DNA of 64,000 nucleotides. It comes from Shimia sp039969785. Lineage in GTDB: Bacteria > Pseudomonadota > Alphaproteobacteria > Rhodobacterales > Rhodobacteraceae. The notes under the pieces were generated by a model. It was not told the origin of the DNA. It saw only the letters and a program-made list of their open reading frames with translations, and made no database searches. Position 1 is the first letter of the stretch; every line of letters starts with the position of its first letter. Position numbers and translations under genes: made by a program. Below, piece after piece: positions 16,548 through 25,800 of the stretch. The stretch is taken from assembly GCF_039969785.1 (NCBI RefSeq), contig NZ_JBDVNC010000037.1, forward strand, positions 62,001-126,000, read 5' to 3'.

Positions 16548-17516
16548 TCAGGCCTCTGCCAAAACCATATCAATCATCTTCTGCGTGCCCCGCGCCTGCT
16601 CCAGAGGCCACGCATACGCGGTCCCATCCATCAAACTGCGCCCAAAGGCCTCAACTTGCAGCACATACTGGTTCAGACCCGGAAACCGCTCCACTCTAAT
16701 CGTTTGATCCGGATAGGAAATCTTAACCTCGGCCTGATCAAATACTGTAGCATTGAACGGGCAGTTCAAACTCATAACTGCCTTCGTGCCGTGAAAAACA
16801 TAGCTCTGATGGGGCGCCATGCGGATCGCGGTATAGCCCTGATAAGTAAACCCCGGGAACCGGAAACTCATATCGGCAAATACATCATAGCCGTCCTGCA
16901 TCTCAACTCGGGCATAATCCAAACCCTCAGGCTCCAGCCCGGTCACAAACCGCACACCACCCATCACATAGACGCCAATATCGCGCAGACCGCCGCCGCC
17001 CACATCTGCCTGATTGCGAATGTTATTCGCATCATCATTAAAATAGGAAAACGCCGCACTCACATGTCGCAAATCTCCAATCGCACCTTCACGCAACAAC
17101 TGCCGCGCTCGTTGCCATTGTGGATGTTGCACAATCATATAAGCCTCGGCGGCCAGCAACCCGGCCCGATCCCGCGCCGCAATCAGCGTGTCAATTTCGG
17201 CCACATCCATACCAACCGGTTTTTCACACAGCACCGCCTTGCCAGCCTCCAACGCCTTGATGGACCAGTCGACATGCATGTGATTGGGCAGCGGTACATA
17301 AACCGCATCGATTTCGGGATCGGCCAGCAAAGCCTCATAATCCTGATGCACCTTTAAGCCCGAAGAAATCGCGCGAAAACCAGCGGCTTTTTCAACACTC
17401 GACGTCGCCAACGCCGTCAACTCTGCTCCTTTGGCCGCGTGAATAGCAGGCGCCATAAACTCTCTTGCAAAATTAGCCGCGCCCAGAATGCCCCAGCGTA
17501 CAGGTGTGTCCGACAT
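16548..17516 (-). CDS. Gfo/Idh/MocA family oxidoreductase
   Basis: A 322-residue NAD(P)-dependent dehydrogenase of the glucose-fructose oxidoreductase/inositol dehydrogenase family. The N-terminal Rossmann fold reads WGILGAANFAREFM, and the canonical catalytic segment CEKPVGMD lies at about residues 97-104, followed by EAYMIVQHPQW. The C-terminal beta-sheet substrate domain is complete. The substrate is probably a sugar or cyclitol but cannot be named. GGAGG precedes the ATG by 7 bases. A capsule-type gene lies 63 bases upstream on the same strand. Confidence 0.92.
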   Translation of the reverse strand: MSDTPVRWGILGAANFAREFMAPAIHAAKGAELTALATSSVEKAAGFRAISSGLKVHQDYEALLADPEIDAVYVPLPNHMHVDWSIKALEAGKAVLCEKPVGMDVAEIDTLIAARDRAGLLAAEAYMIVQHPQWQRARQLLREGAIGDLRHVSAAFSYFNDDANNIRNQADVGGGGLRDIGVYVMGGVRFVTGLEPEGLDYARVEMQDGYDVFADMSFRFPGFTYQGYTAIRMAPHQSYVFHGTKAVMSLNCPFNATVFDQAEVKISYPDQTIRVERFPGLNQYVLQVEAFGRSLMDGTAYAWPLEQARGTQKMIDMVLAEA

Positions 17517-17579
17517 CGTTGTTCCTCCCAGATTGGCTTACACCCTAAGACGGGTCCGTCATCTGCACAACTGGGCCAG

Positions 17580-18518
17580 CTAGGACATCTCGTACCCGGT
17601 GCCAATCACACGCCGCAGCACCTGCTCGGCCACGTCATCGCGCCCGGCATCCACACAATTTTTGCCAAAATACCAATACAGATACTTGGCATATACCCGG
17701 CCCGAAACTTCATTCCGCAGCGCTTGCGTTAGCGCCTCGCGATCCTGCGCAACGATGGTTAAATGATGAAAATCCGCCTTACCGCACAATATCACCGGCT
17801 TTCGATGCAAGAACGCTTCGATCCCCACTGCGGAATTGATCGTCACCACCCGCACACAAGCCGCTAGAATATCGTGGATATTCCCCTGACTGATCACCAG
17901 CTGAGGATAGCGTTTTTGCACGTCCAGCAACCGGTTGAAAATGTCCTGATCCATCTCAAGCGGATGCGGCTTGACCACAACCGGTCCGTCCCGGGCTTCC
18001 AGGGTTGTCTCCAGCATCGTCCAGCGATCCAGATAACAGGTTTCGCCCAGGTCGCGGTCGGCTTCGCTTTGAAAAAACACCGCCACCGCGCCCTCCGGCA
18101 ACTCCTCAGGGCTGCGCGGCTGATCATAACGGGAATCTCGTGCTGTCACCCAACGGTCGCGCAGCTTTCCGAAAAACGGTTTGACCTTGGGACTGTCGAT
18201 TTTAAAGGGTCGGAACTTCTGATCCCCAATCGACGAAAACGCCCGGACACCGCGCGGATCAAGGTTCCAGAACGGATAGATATACGCCACACCTGCATTC
18301 AGCGCCCGCGAATGCTCAACGCGACCATGGTTGAAAATATGAAACTTCCGATCACTTTCGATGCGGGTGATCGCTATGGCGCGATCGATGCCCTCGAACG
18401 CCCATGGCACGTCCAACCGGTCCAGCCCCTGCCCCAGTTTCCGATAGAACGGCAACATCTGGGTGTCGTCTTCCAACCAGCTTTGCGGCACGTGCAGGAC
18501 CAGACCCCGGTCACCCAT
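17580..18518 (-). CDS. Capsule-polysaccharide-synthesis-like protein
   Basis: A 312-residue soluble protein. The C-terminal half has VVVKPHPLEMDQ and TINSAVGIEAFLHRKPVILCG, a pattern shared by capsule biosynthesis proteins of the KpsC/KpsS type (GT-B-like fold, Kdo transfer), so it could act on a surface glycan. No other capsule gene is nearby, which weakens that reading. The start is the first ATG after the rpoH terminator, with only a weak GGA upstream; the frame continues open for a few codons through the terminator tail, so an earlier origin of the gene is possible. Confidence 0.6.
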   Translation of the reverse strand: MGDRGLVLHVPQSWLEDDTQMLPFYRKLGQGLDRLDVPWAFEGIDRAIAITRIESDRKFHIFNHGRVEHSRALNAGVAYIYPFWNLDPRGVRAFSSIGDQKFRPFKIDSPKVKPFFGKLRDRWVTARDSRYDQPRSPEELPEGAVAVFFQSEADRDLGETCYLDRWTMLETTLEARDGPVVVKPHPLEMDQDIFNRLLDVQKRYPQLVISQGNIHDILAACVRVVTINSAVGIEAFLHRKPVILCGKADFHHLTIVAQDREALTQALRNEVSGRVYAKYLYWYFGKNCVDAGRDDVAEQVLRRVIGTGYEMS

Positions 18519-18530
18519 ATAAATCGTCCA

Positions 18531-18565
18531 TAAAAAAGCCTCTCGCGCCAGTTGCGCAAGAGGCT
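18531..18565 (-). terminator. Intrinsic terminator of rpoH
   Basis: On the minus strand a 12-bp stem (AGCCTCTTGCGC / GCGCGAGAGGCT, one G-U pair) with a 5-base loop is followed by six T residues, 31 bases past the rpoH stop codon. It separates rpoH from the capsule-type gene. Confidence 0.93.
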
Positions 18566-18596
18566 AAGGTCTTTTGATCACGCTGCCAAGTCGCGT

Positions 18597-19493
18597 TTAT
18601 GTGGTTGCGAGCATACCCTTGGACGCCGCCAACTCGCGCATCCGTTTTTGCAGCTTTTCAAACGCACGCACCTCAATCTGGCGAATGCGTTCACGGCTCA
18701 CGTCATACTGACCGCTCAGTTCTTCCAGCGTTACAGCTTTTTCCATCAGCCGACGCTGAGTCAGGATGTCTTTTTCTCTGTCATTCAACACATCCATCGC
18801 TTCGCTCAGCAACTCCCGGCGCGCCGAAAGCTCATCTTTGGCTTCATAATCCGACGCCTGATCAGCGGTTTCATCTTCCAGCCAATCCTGCCATTCCATC
18901 GTGCCTTCGCCGTCAGAACCAACCTGAGCATTCAGCGACGCATCCCCTCCTGACATGCGACGGTTCATCGAGATCACTTCGGTCTCGGTCACACCCAGAT
19001 CATTGGCAATCCGTGCAACATTTTCCGGGCGCAGGTCGCCTTCTTCCAGCGCACCAATCCGCGCCTTGGCTTTGCGCAGATTAAAGAACAGCTTTTTCTG
19101 CGCGCTGGTGGTGCCCAGCTTAACCATCGACCACGACCGTAGGACATATTCCTGAATGCTCGCGCGGATCCACCACATGGCATAGGTCGCCAGTCGGAAT
19201 CCTTTTTCGGGGTCAAATTTTTTGACAGCCTGCATCAAACCCACATTGGCTTCTGAAATCACCTCAGCCTGCGGCAGGCCATAACCGCGATAACCCATGG
19301 CTATCTTGGCGGCGAGCCGCAGGTGGGAGGTAACCATTTTATGGGCAGAAGGCGCATCTTGTTCTTCTACCCAGCGCTTAGCCAGCATGTATTCTTCTTC
19401 AGGTTCCAAAAGAGGGAACTTGCGGATTTCCTGAAGGTATCTGTTCAGTCCGCCTTCGGGTGTCGGGGCGGGAAGGTTTGCATAGTTGCTCAT
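18597..19493 (-). CDS. rpoH: RNA polymerase heat-shock sigma factor RpoH
   Basis: A 298-residue sigma-32 protein with region 2 (KMVTSHLRLAAKIAMGYRGYGLPQAEVISEANVGLMQAV, then ATYAMWWIRASIQEYVLRSWSMVKLGTT) and a region 4.2 helix-turn-helix (LEELSGQYDVSRERIRQIEVRAFEKLQ). The RpoH box QKKLFFNLRKAK is present at about residues 131-142. The ATG at 19493 is preceded by GGAGG. It directs transcription of chaperone and protease genes such as ftsH in this window. A CTTGAA hexamer at 19554-19559 upstream might be part of an autoregulatory promoter. Some Rhodobacteraceae carry two RpoH paralogues; which one this is cannot be told. Confidence 0.97.
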   Translation of the reverse strand: MSNYANLPAPTPEGGLNRYLQEIRKFPLLEPEEEYMLAKRWVEEQDAPSAHKMVTSHLRLAAKIAMGYRGYGLPQAEVISEANVGLMQAVKKFDPEKGFRLATYAMWWIRASIQEYVLRSWSMVKLGTTSAQKKLFFNLRKAKARIGALEEGDLRPENVARIANDLGVTETEVISMNRRMSGGDASLNAQVGSDGEGTMEWQDWLEDETADQASDYEAKDELSARRELLSEAMDVLNDREKDILTQRRLMEKAVTLEELSGQYDVSRERIRQIEVRAFEKLQKRMRELAASKGMLATT

Positions 19494-19739
19494 GTTACTC
19501 GGGCCTCCCAATGTTTATATCATTAACATTAAGGTAATATGTTCCACTGCACCTTCAAGAGGCGTCGCAGCATTTCTTTAATAAAAGACTAAGTTAACGT
19601 TCGGTGTTTTGTTAGGGCACAGGCCGCTTCTTCACAGCCATGTGCAGATTGTGACGGATTTTCAAAGCCGCGCCACCACCAATTCCAACGATTTTCATGA
19701 CAAAGGCCGTAATAATAGTAGTTTACGGGCGCATTTATG

Positions 19740-20771
19740 TCACCCGATATGCCCTAAAGACTGTAACAAGTCCTGCATATCGTCGGGCATTGGCGCTTCG
19801 AATCGCAACATTTCGCCACTGACGGGATGCTCAAAACCCAATATTGCCGCGTGCAACGCCTGTCGCGCAAAACTGCGCGTCGCTGCCACACCGCCCGGAC
19901 CAATGGCCTTTTCTGACAATTTGCGGCGCCCACCGTAGACAGGATCACCAATCAGGCCATGCCCGGCATGTGACAGATGTACCCGGATCTGATGCGTGCG
20001 CCCGGTTTCCAGCCAGCATTCGACCAAAGCCGCAACCGCAGGCGTGCCAAACCGTTCGACAATCCGCACGCGCGTGATCGCATGACGCCCACCTTCAAAC
20101 AACACGGCCTGACGCTGACGATCTGTCTTGTGACGCGCCAGCTGGGTGGTGACACGCATAATGTTGCCGCTTTCAAAGCTCACCCCACGCACCCCACGCA
20201 ATCGCGGATCATTGGCGTCCGGCACCCCGTAACACACCGCCCGGTAATAGCGTTCCACACTGTGCGCGGCGAACTGATCCGCCAGCCCCTGATGGGCCTT
20301 GTCGGATTTGGCCACCACCAGCAAGCCACTGGTTTCTTTATCAATTCTATGCACAATCCCGGGACGTTTCATTCCGCCCACACCCGACAACGTGTCGCCG
20401 CAATGATGCAACAACGCATTGACCAACGTTCCGTTTGGCGATCCCGGCGCCGGGTGCACCACCATGCCAGCGGGTTTGTTCACCACAATCAGATCGTCAT
20501 CTTCGAACACAACGGTCAGCGGAATGTCTTCGGGGCCAATATGGCTCTCTTCGACCTGCGGCACCGTGATCTCTACCGTCTCGCCACCGGCCACCTTGTA
20601 GCGCAGATCGCGCACCACGACCCCGTCCAGCCGAACCGCCCCCTCTTCGATCAGCCGCGCCAGACGCGTGCGCGACAACGTCGCTTCCACTGGCACATCG
20701 CGCGAAAGCGCCTTATCAAGGCGCTTGGGCGGGGCCTCTGCGATAACAAAGGAAACAGTTGCGTTGGACAT
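19740..20771 (-). CDS. rluD: 23S rRNA pseudouridine synthase, RluA family (RluD-like)
   Basis: A 343-residue enzyme with an N-terminal S4 domain (RLDKALSRDV...SRTRLARLIEEGAVRLDG) and an RluA-type catalytic domain. The catalytic Asp144 lies in HRIDKETSGL, and the NKPAGMVVHP motif is present. RluD modifies helix 69 of 23S rRNA. GGAG lies 8 bases before the ATG. The start codon shares two bases with the start codon of the divergent membrane-protein gene (CATG), so each gene's upstream signals lie inside the other's coding sequence. Confidence 0.93.
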   Translation of the reverse strand: MSNATVSFVIAEAPPKRLDKALSRDVPVEATLSRTRLARLIEEGAVRLDGVVVRDLRYKVAGGETVEITVPQVEESHIGPEDIPLTVVFEDDDLIVVNKPAGMVVHPAPGSPNGTLVNALLHHCGDTLSGVGGMKRPGIVHRIDKETSGLLVVAKSDKAHQGLADQFAAHSVERYYRAVCYGVPDANDPRLRGVRGVSFESGNIMRVTTQLARHKTDRQRQAVLFEGGRHAITRVRIVERFGTPAVAALVECWLETGRTHQIRVHLSHAGHGLIGDPVYGGRRKLSEKAIGPGGVAATRSFARQALHAAILGFEHPVSGEMLRFEAPMPDDMQDLLQSLGHIG

Positions 20772-21063
20772 GGATCAGTCTCCGGAACCGGTTGAACCGG
20801 CCAATCTGAAGTTCTTGCGCCTGTTGGTGACAGGTCTGACAGGGGTGATGATTGTCGGGCTTTTAGTGATTGTTGTCCTGATTGTCATGCGCTTCCGTGA
20901 CACGGGCCCGGTATTACCCGAAGAGATCGCTTTGCCCGAAGGCACACGCGCCCACGCAGTCACTGCCGCCGAGGGATGGTTTGCCGTGGTCACAGACGAC
21001 AATCGCATCCTGATCTATGACCGCATCACCGGTGCCTTGCGTCAGGAAATCGACGTCAAATAG
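20770..21063 (+). CDS. Small single-TM protein (DUF6476-like)
   Basis: A 97-residue protein with a short acidic N-terminus, one transmembrane helix (FLRLLVTGLTGVMIVGLLVIVVLIVM) and a C-terminal part ending GWFAVVTDDNRILIYDRITGALRQEIDVK. This layout matches what I remember as DUF6476, a Rhodobacteraceae family of unknown function. The C-terminal strand resembles one blade of a PQQ/beta-propeller repeat. The start at 20770 overlaps the divergent rluD start; an AGGA is 15 bases upstream, and an in-frame TTG at 20764 is an alternative start with better spacing. Confidence 0.75.
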   Translation: MDQSPEPVEPANLKFLRLLVTGLTGVMIVGLLVIVVLIVMRFRDTGPVLPEEIALPEGTRAHAVTAAEGWFAVVTDDNRILIYDRITGALRQEIDVK

Positions 21064-21094
21064 CGGCCACGCGCCCCGGCAACCTAACGAACAG

Positions 21095-22834
21095 TCACAC
21101 GCTGCTTTGCTCTGCGACGTCTTCGGCATCAAAATTGGCAAGGAAAACCGGCACGGGTTCGGCATATCCCTTCAGCGCGACCGGGGCCTGCTGATCCACC
21201 ACCAGATCCAGATCCACCAGATCAGAGGTCGAGCGATCCACCATCACCTGCCACGGCCCCGCCTTGGAACACAAACGCGCGGCAAGGTTCACGGTTGATC
21301 CCAACACGGTGTAATCCATCCGCTGACGTGCGCCCATCGCGCCCAAAACCACCGCACCGGATGCAATGCCAATACCAACCGCCAGTTCCGCGCTGCCATC
21401 CTGACCACCAAAATGTTGCGCCAGCGTATCGCGGATCTCGACGCCACAACGCACCGCACGATCTTCTTTGTCATCGCCCACGAACATCGCCATCAGCTCG
21501 TCCCCGACAAACTTGTCGATATCCCCGCCATGTTTCTCGACAATCCCGGACTGCATCTCGAAATACCGGTTCAGTACTTCAATCACCTCTTCCGGCGTCA
21601 CGGTTTCAGAAAACGCCGTATAACCACGAATATCTGAAAACAGCATGGTCACGTCGCGCCGCACCCCGCCCCGTTTGATGCCCTCGCCTTCGCGGGCCTG
21701 AATGGCGCTCACGGTTTCATGGCTGACAAACTTCATCAGCTCTAACCGTTCGCCCAACTGGCCCGCCATCGTGTTGATGCGCTTGGCCAGGTCGCCGATT
21801 TCATCGCGCGACCGCACCTTTTGCACACGGGCCGAAAAATCGCCCTCACCAATGGCGTCCGCCACACGCCCGATCTTGACAATCGGCCCGGTCAGCCCGC
21901 GTGAGAATATCAACGCGGCCGCCGAAGCCGCAGCAAAGCCCAGCGCACCGACAAGGAAAATTCGTTCCATCATCTGGTTGATCACGGCATAAGCGTTGTC
22001 TTCGCTAAGCTCGGTGATCACAGCCCATGGGAACCAGTCGGGAAACGCATAAGCACCCAACATCGCCGTTCCGTCCGGGCGCGTGTATCCTTCCAGCGCA
22101 TCTGCCCGTGCCCCCGCCACAATCAACGGCATGGCCGAGGCGACAATAGCACGGTCCATGATCACTTCAGGATCGTCCACCAGGGCACGGCGTCCGGCAT
22201 GATCGACAATGGTGATCTCGCCGCGTTGATTGAACGGATGGCGCTCAAACGACGTACGCAGCGACCCCAGATCGATCCGCGCCACAAGCGTCAGCTTGCG
22301 CCCGGCAATCTTTGTGTTCATCGGCAAGGCCAGCGTGGCGATCCAATCCCCGGTTTCTTTGATCTGGCGGATCAGCGGACGTCCGTATTGGCCGGTGCCT
22401 TCGATGCTGGCAATCAGATCGCCGGATGCCGCCAGTTCGGCCATCGGGTCCATACCAATTTCCGCCAGCTTATGCGCGAACTCCTGGTCCGACACCATCA
22501 TTGGAACGTCAGACCCCTCGACGCTCAACTGCAGCGCAACAACGCCTTCCAGCTGCTCGATCCCCAGCGTCAGCAGCGACACCTTTTGCGCCACATCCAG
22601 CTCTGGATTGTCCACTCCAGACCGGATCACCGCCAACGGAGCCAGCCAACGACCCTGATAATAGCTGTCAAACTCTCCCCGCACCTGCGCCGCGACGCCG
22701 GTCAGATCTTCGTTGGCCGCGCTTTTCAGCTCGTCCCGCGTGATCTGGACAAGGTTCTGCCCCACCAACGCCAGCGGCACCACCGCCACCAGCGCTGCAA
22801 ACAGGAAGAACTTAAGCGGTAGTGGAAACCGCAT
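21095..22834 (-). CDS. Membrane class III adenylate/guanylate cyclase with Cache-like sensor and HAMP
   Basis: A 579-residue receptor cyclase. TM1 is at about residues 7-25, an extracytoplasmic Cache-like sensor spans 30-290, TM2 is about 292-312, HAMP about 313-365, and the cyclase homology domain about 390-570. Catalytic residues are present: metal Asp401 (FSDIRGYT) and Asp445 (GDELMA), Lys441 and Asp507 (purine selection, favouring ATP), and Asn516/Arg520 (transition state). It should make cAMP in response to a periplasmic ligand. Its ATG overlaps the stop of the PKD gene (TGATG), so it is the third gene of a coupled operon. Confidence 0.93.
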   Translation of the reverse strand: MRFPLPLKFFLFAALVAVVPLALVGQNLVQITRDELKSAANEDLTGVAAQVRGEFDSYYQGRWLAPLAVIRSGVDNPELDVAQKVSLLTLGIEQLEGVVALQLSVEGSDVPMMVSDQEFAHKLAEIGMDPMAELAASGDLIASIEGTGQYGRPLIRQIKETGDWIATLALPMNTKIAGRKLTLVARIDLGSLRTSFERHPFNQRGEITIVDHAGRRALVDDPEVIMDRAIVASAMPLIVAGARADALEGYTRPDGTAMLGAYAFPDWFPWAVITELSEDNAYAVINQMMERIFLVGALGFAAASAAALIFSRGLTGPIVKIGRVADAIGEGDFSARVQKVRSRDEIGDLAKRINTMAGQLGERLELMKFVSHETVSAIQAREGEGIKRGGVRRDVTMLFSDIRGYTAFSETVTPEEVIEVLNRYFEMQSGIVEKHGGDIDKFVGDELMAMFVGDDKEDRAVRCGVEIRDTLAQHFGGQDGSAELAVGIGIASGAVVLGAMGARQRMDYTVLGSTVNLAARLCSKAGPWQVMVDRSTSDLVDLDLVVDQQAPVALKGYAEPVPVFLANFDAEDVAEQSSV

Positions 22835-25800
22835 CAGTTGCCGGTCTCACGCGCCCGCGCCGTGATCTGCGCTGTATCCGTGGCCACACCACAGGCCAGA
22901 CCCGTACTGTCACGCGCTGTGACCGTCACGGTATAGGTGCCCGCACTGGCATAGCGATGGCGCGACACGGCGCCCGCGACGTTGGTCTGGTCTCCGAAAT
23001 CCCACTTGATCAACAGGCCCTGACCATCCGGGTCGCTGGCCCCACTGGCGTCAAAGCGCAGCACATCATGTGCCGCCCCAACCGGCGTTTCACGGTCCGG
23101 TCCGGCATCCACCTGAGGCGCGCCGTTGACAAGGATCGCCGCCATATCGGTGCCGGTGTTACACATGGCGCCGCTGTCATCCACAACGCTCAGCTCGACA
23201 TCAAGCTGTCCGGCGGTGTCAAACGCCCGGCTGACTTCAGCGCCCTGCAGTTCCACACCATCCGAGAACCGCCAGACCCATTGCGTGATCTGCCCGTCCG
23301 CATCATGCGCGCCTGCACGGAACGTGACCTGTTCGCCCGGACATACCGTGCGGTCCGGCCCTGCATCAGCCTCTGGCATCGCATTCACCCGCGCATAGAC
23401 TTCTTCGCGGTACACAGAATTGGCCAACCCGCGCCCGTCATCGGTGGTCACAGCCACCGGATAAAGACCCGGCTTGGCAAATGTATGTTCCTGCGTGGGT
23501 CCGGTGCCGGACTGACCATCGCCAAACTGCCAGTCAACGCTGACACCTTCTGCCGTGGACACCATCCACGCCTCAGGCACGCCCGCACACAAGGCAGGTG
23601 GTGTTTCCAGACCTGCAATAGGCACAGGGTTCACAACCACATCCCGCTCCAGCACAACGACGCTGTTATCCACACCGGCGTCATCCTGCACTGCTAGGCG
23701 CAGCTGGTACGTGCCCGGCGCGTCGTAACGATGGCTGCCCGCAACACCGGTTCCGGTTGTGCCGTCGCCAAAGTCCCATGCGAAATTCGTGATCACTCCG
23801 TCCGCGTCTTCGGTGCCGCTTGCGTCAAACGTCACCAGCTCACCAACCGCCAGCGTGTCCGGCCCGTCGATGTTTGGCTCCGGTGGCGCGTTCACGAAAA
23901 CCTTGTGGCGCGTGACCAGCTTGCCGCAATCCTGCACCCCGCCCTCAAGCGTGGTCTCCAGAGTTGCCAGATAGATGCCGGGTTCTTCAAAGACATGGCT
24001 CACAGACGTGCCCTCTGCCGTGCCGCCATCCGAAAACGTCCAGTTATAGGCCACCGGCTCGCCGGTATCAGGCTCGTTCCCCAACACCACGGCGAAATCG
24101 ACAGGCTGCCCTGCAGGCGCCCGCTCCACCGCATCAATCGACTGGCTGCGCGCCGCCAACACGGTCACATTCACGACGTCAGTATCCAGCGGGCTGCATT
24201 GCCCCTTGGCATCGCCGGTTATGGTCAGCGTCACCGCATAGGTGCCAGACCGGTCAAAGCTTTTGACAGGTGTTGAACCACTGGCCCGGCTGCCATCGCC
24301 AAAGCTCCACTCAAACGCGTTCACAGAACCATCCGCATCGGTCGAGCCGGAACCATCCATACGGATTTCCTGATTGACACAGACCGTCATGTCCTCGCCC
24401 GCATTGGCGATCGGGCCTTCCTGAACAATGACCGCAATCCGGTCCATGTCAGTGCCCCGTTTGGACCCGCTTTCATCCGCAACGCTCAACGTCACCGGAT
24501 AGGTGCCCGGCATTTCGTATATCTTCGATGGGTTCACAATATCAGCGCCGGACTCGTCTCCGAAATCCCAAGCATAGCGCAGCAGATCACCATCCGCATC
24601 GCTGGACGCAGACGCGTCAAACAGGATCGACTGCCCTGAACACACGTCGCGATTGCCCCCGGCATTCGCCACGGGCGGTGCATTGATGATCACCGTTGTG
24701 GCGTCCACATCGCGCGCATTGGCCAACCCTGATCCATCATCCACCCGCAACGTCACCGGATAGCGCCCGGCCCGTGGGAAAACATGCGCAACTTCCAACC
24801 CGTAAACGGGGTCTGACCCATCGCCAAAGTCCCACATATAAACAAGGTTATCTCCATCTGCGTCGCTGGAGCCATTGGCATTCAGCTGAACCAGCAACCG
24901 GTCAGTATCCACCACCGGACCGGCATCCGCCTCGGGGCGATGGTTCACATGGATGGAAACCGTATCAGTTGCGGTGCCATTGGCCACACCGCTGTCATCC
25001 AGCACCACCAGACGCGCGTTGAAAATCCCCGCCGTGGGCCATGCCCGCTCAATCACCGCCGCTTCCAGCGGTGTCTGCAAATCGTCAAACTCCCAGCGAT
25101 ACCCGGCCAGCTTGCCATCCCGGTCAAACGAGCCGCGCGCGTCAAACCGAATGGTCTCATCCGGCGCGATCAACACATCCGGCCCGGCCTCGGCCACCGG
25201 TTGCGCATTCACGGTGATCAGCACTTCGGATTCGTCGCGCGCCCCGCCGCCTGCGAAATCATCTGTGACTTCCAGCAGAATGCGATGCAGCCCCGGCTGG
25301 TCCAGACTATGCGCCACCCGCTCCCCGGGTTTGGTAGTTCCATTGTCAAATCGCCAGACATAATCGGCAATGCGCCCGTCCGGGTCCACCGAGGCCCCGG
25401 CATCCAGCACAAATTCCTCGCCCGGTGCCACGGTCAGCGCCGGTCCTGCATCCGCAATGGGGGATGCGTTCACCGTCACGCGCATGGTGTCGCGATGCGT
25501 GCTTTGTGGCGCGCCGCTGTCATCCTTGACGGTTAAAGCCACCTGATATTCGCCGGGACGCAGATAAGAATGCACCGGGTTTGAACCCTGCCCTGTGCGC
25601 CCGTCTCCGAATTCCCAGAGGTATTGCGCAATCTTGCCGTCAATATCGCGCGACGCTGCGCCGTCAAACTGCACATCTGATGCGGTGACAAACTGATCCG
25701 GCCCCGCTTCGGCAATCGGGCGCGTGTTCACAACCACTTCGAAACGCGCCGACTGAGTCGCTGACTGCGTGCCTGAATTGTCGATTACTGTCAGCGTAAC

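Noticed and set aside
16155..17357. Plus-strand open frame of 400 codons across the ybiI and MocA-type genes
   Set aside because: It crosses two recognisable minus-strand genes and an inverted repeat; no plausible protein.
22822..23697. Plus-strand open frame of 291 codons opposite the PKD gene
   Set aside because: It is antisense to a clearly coding repeat array; its Arg/His-rich translation is the usual shadow of GC-rich codons.
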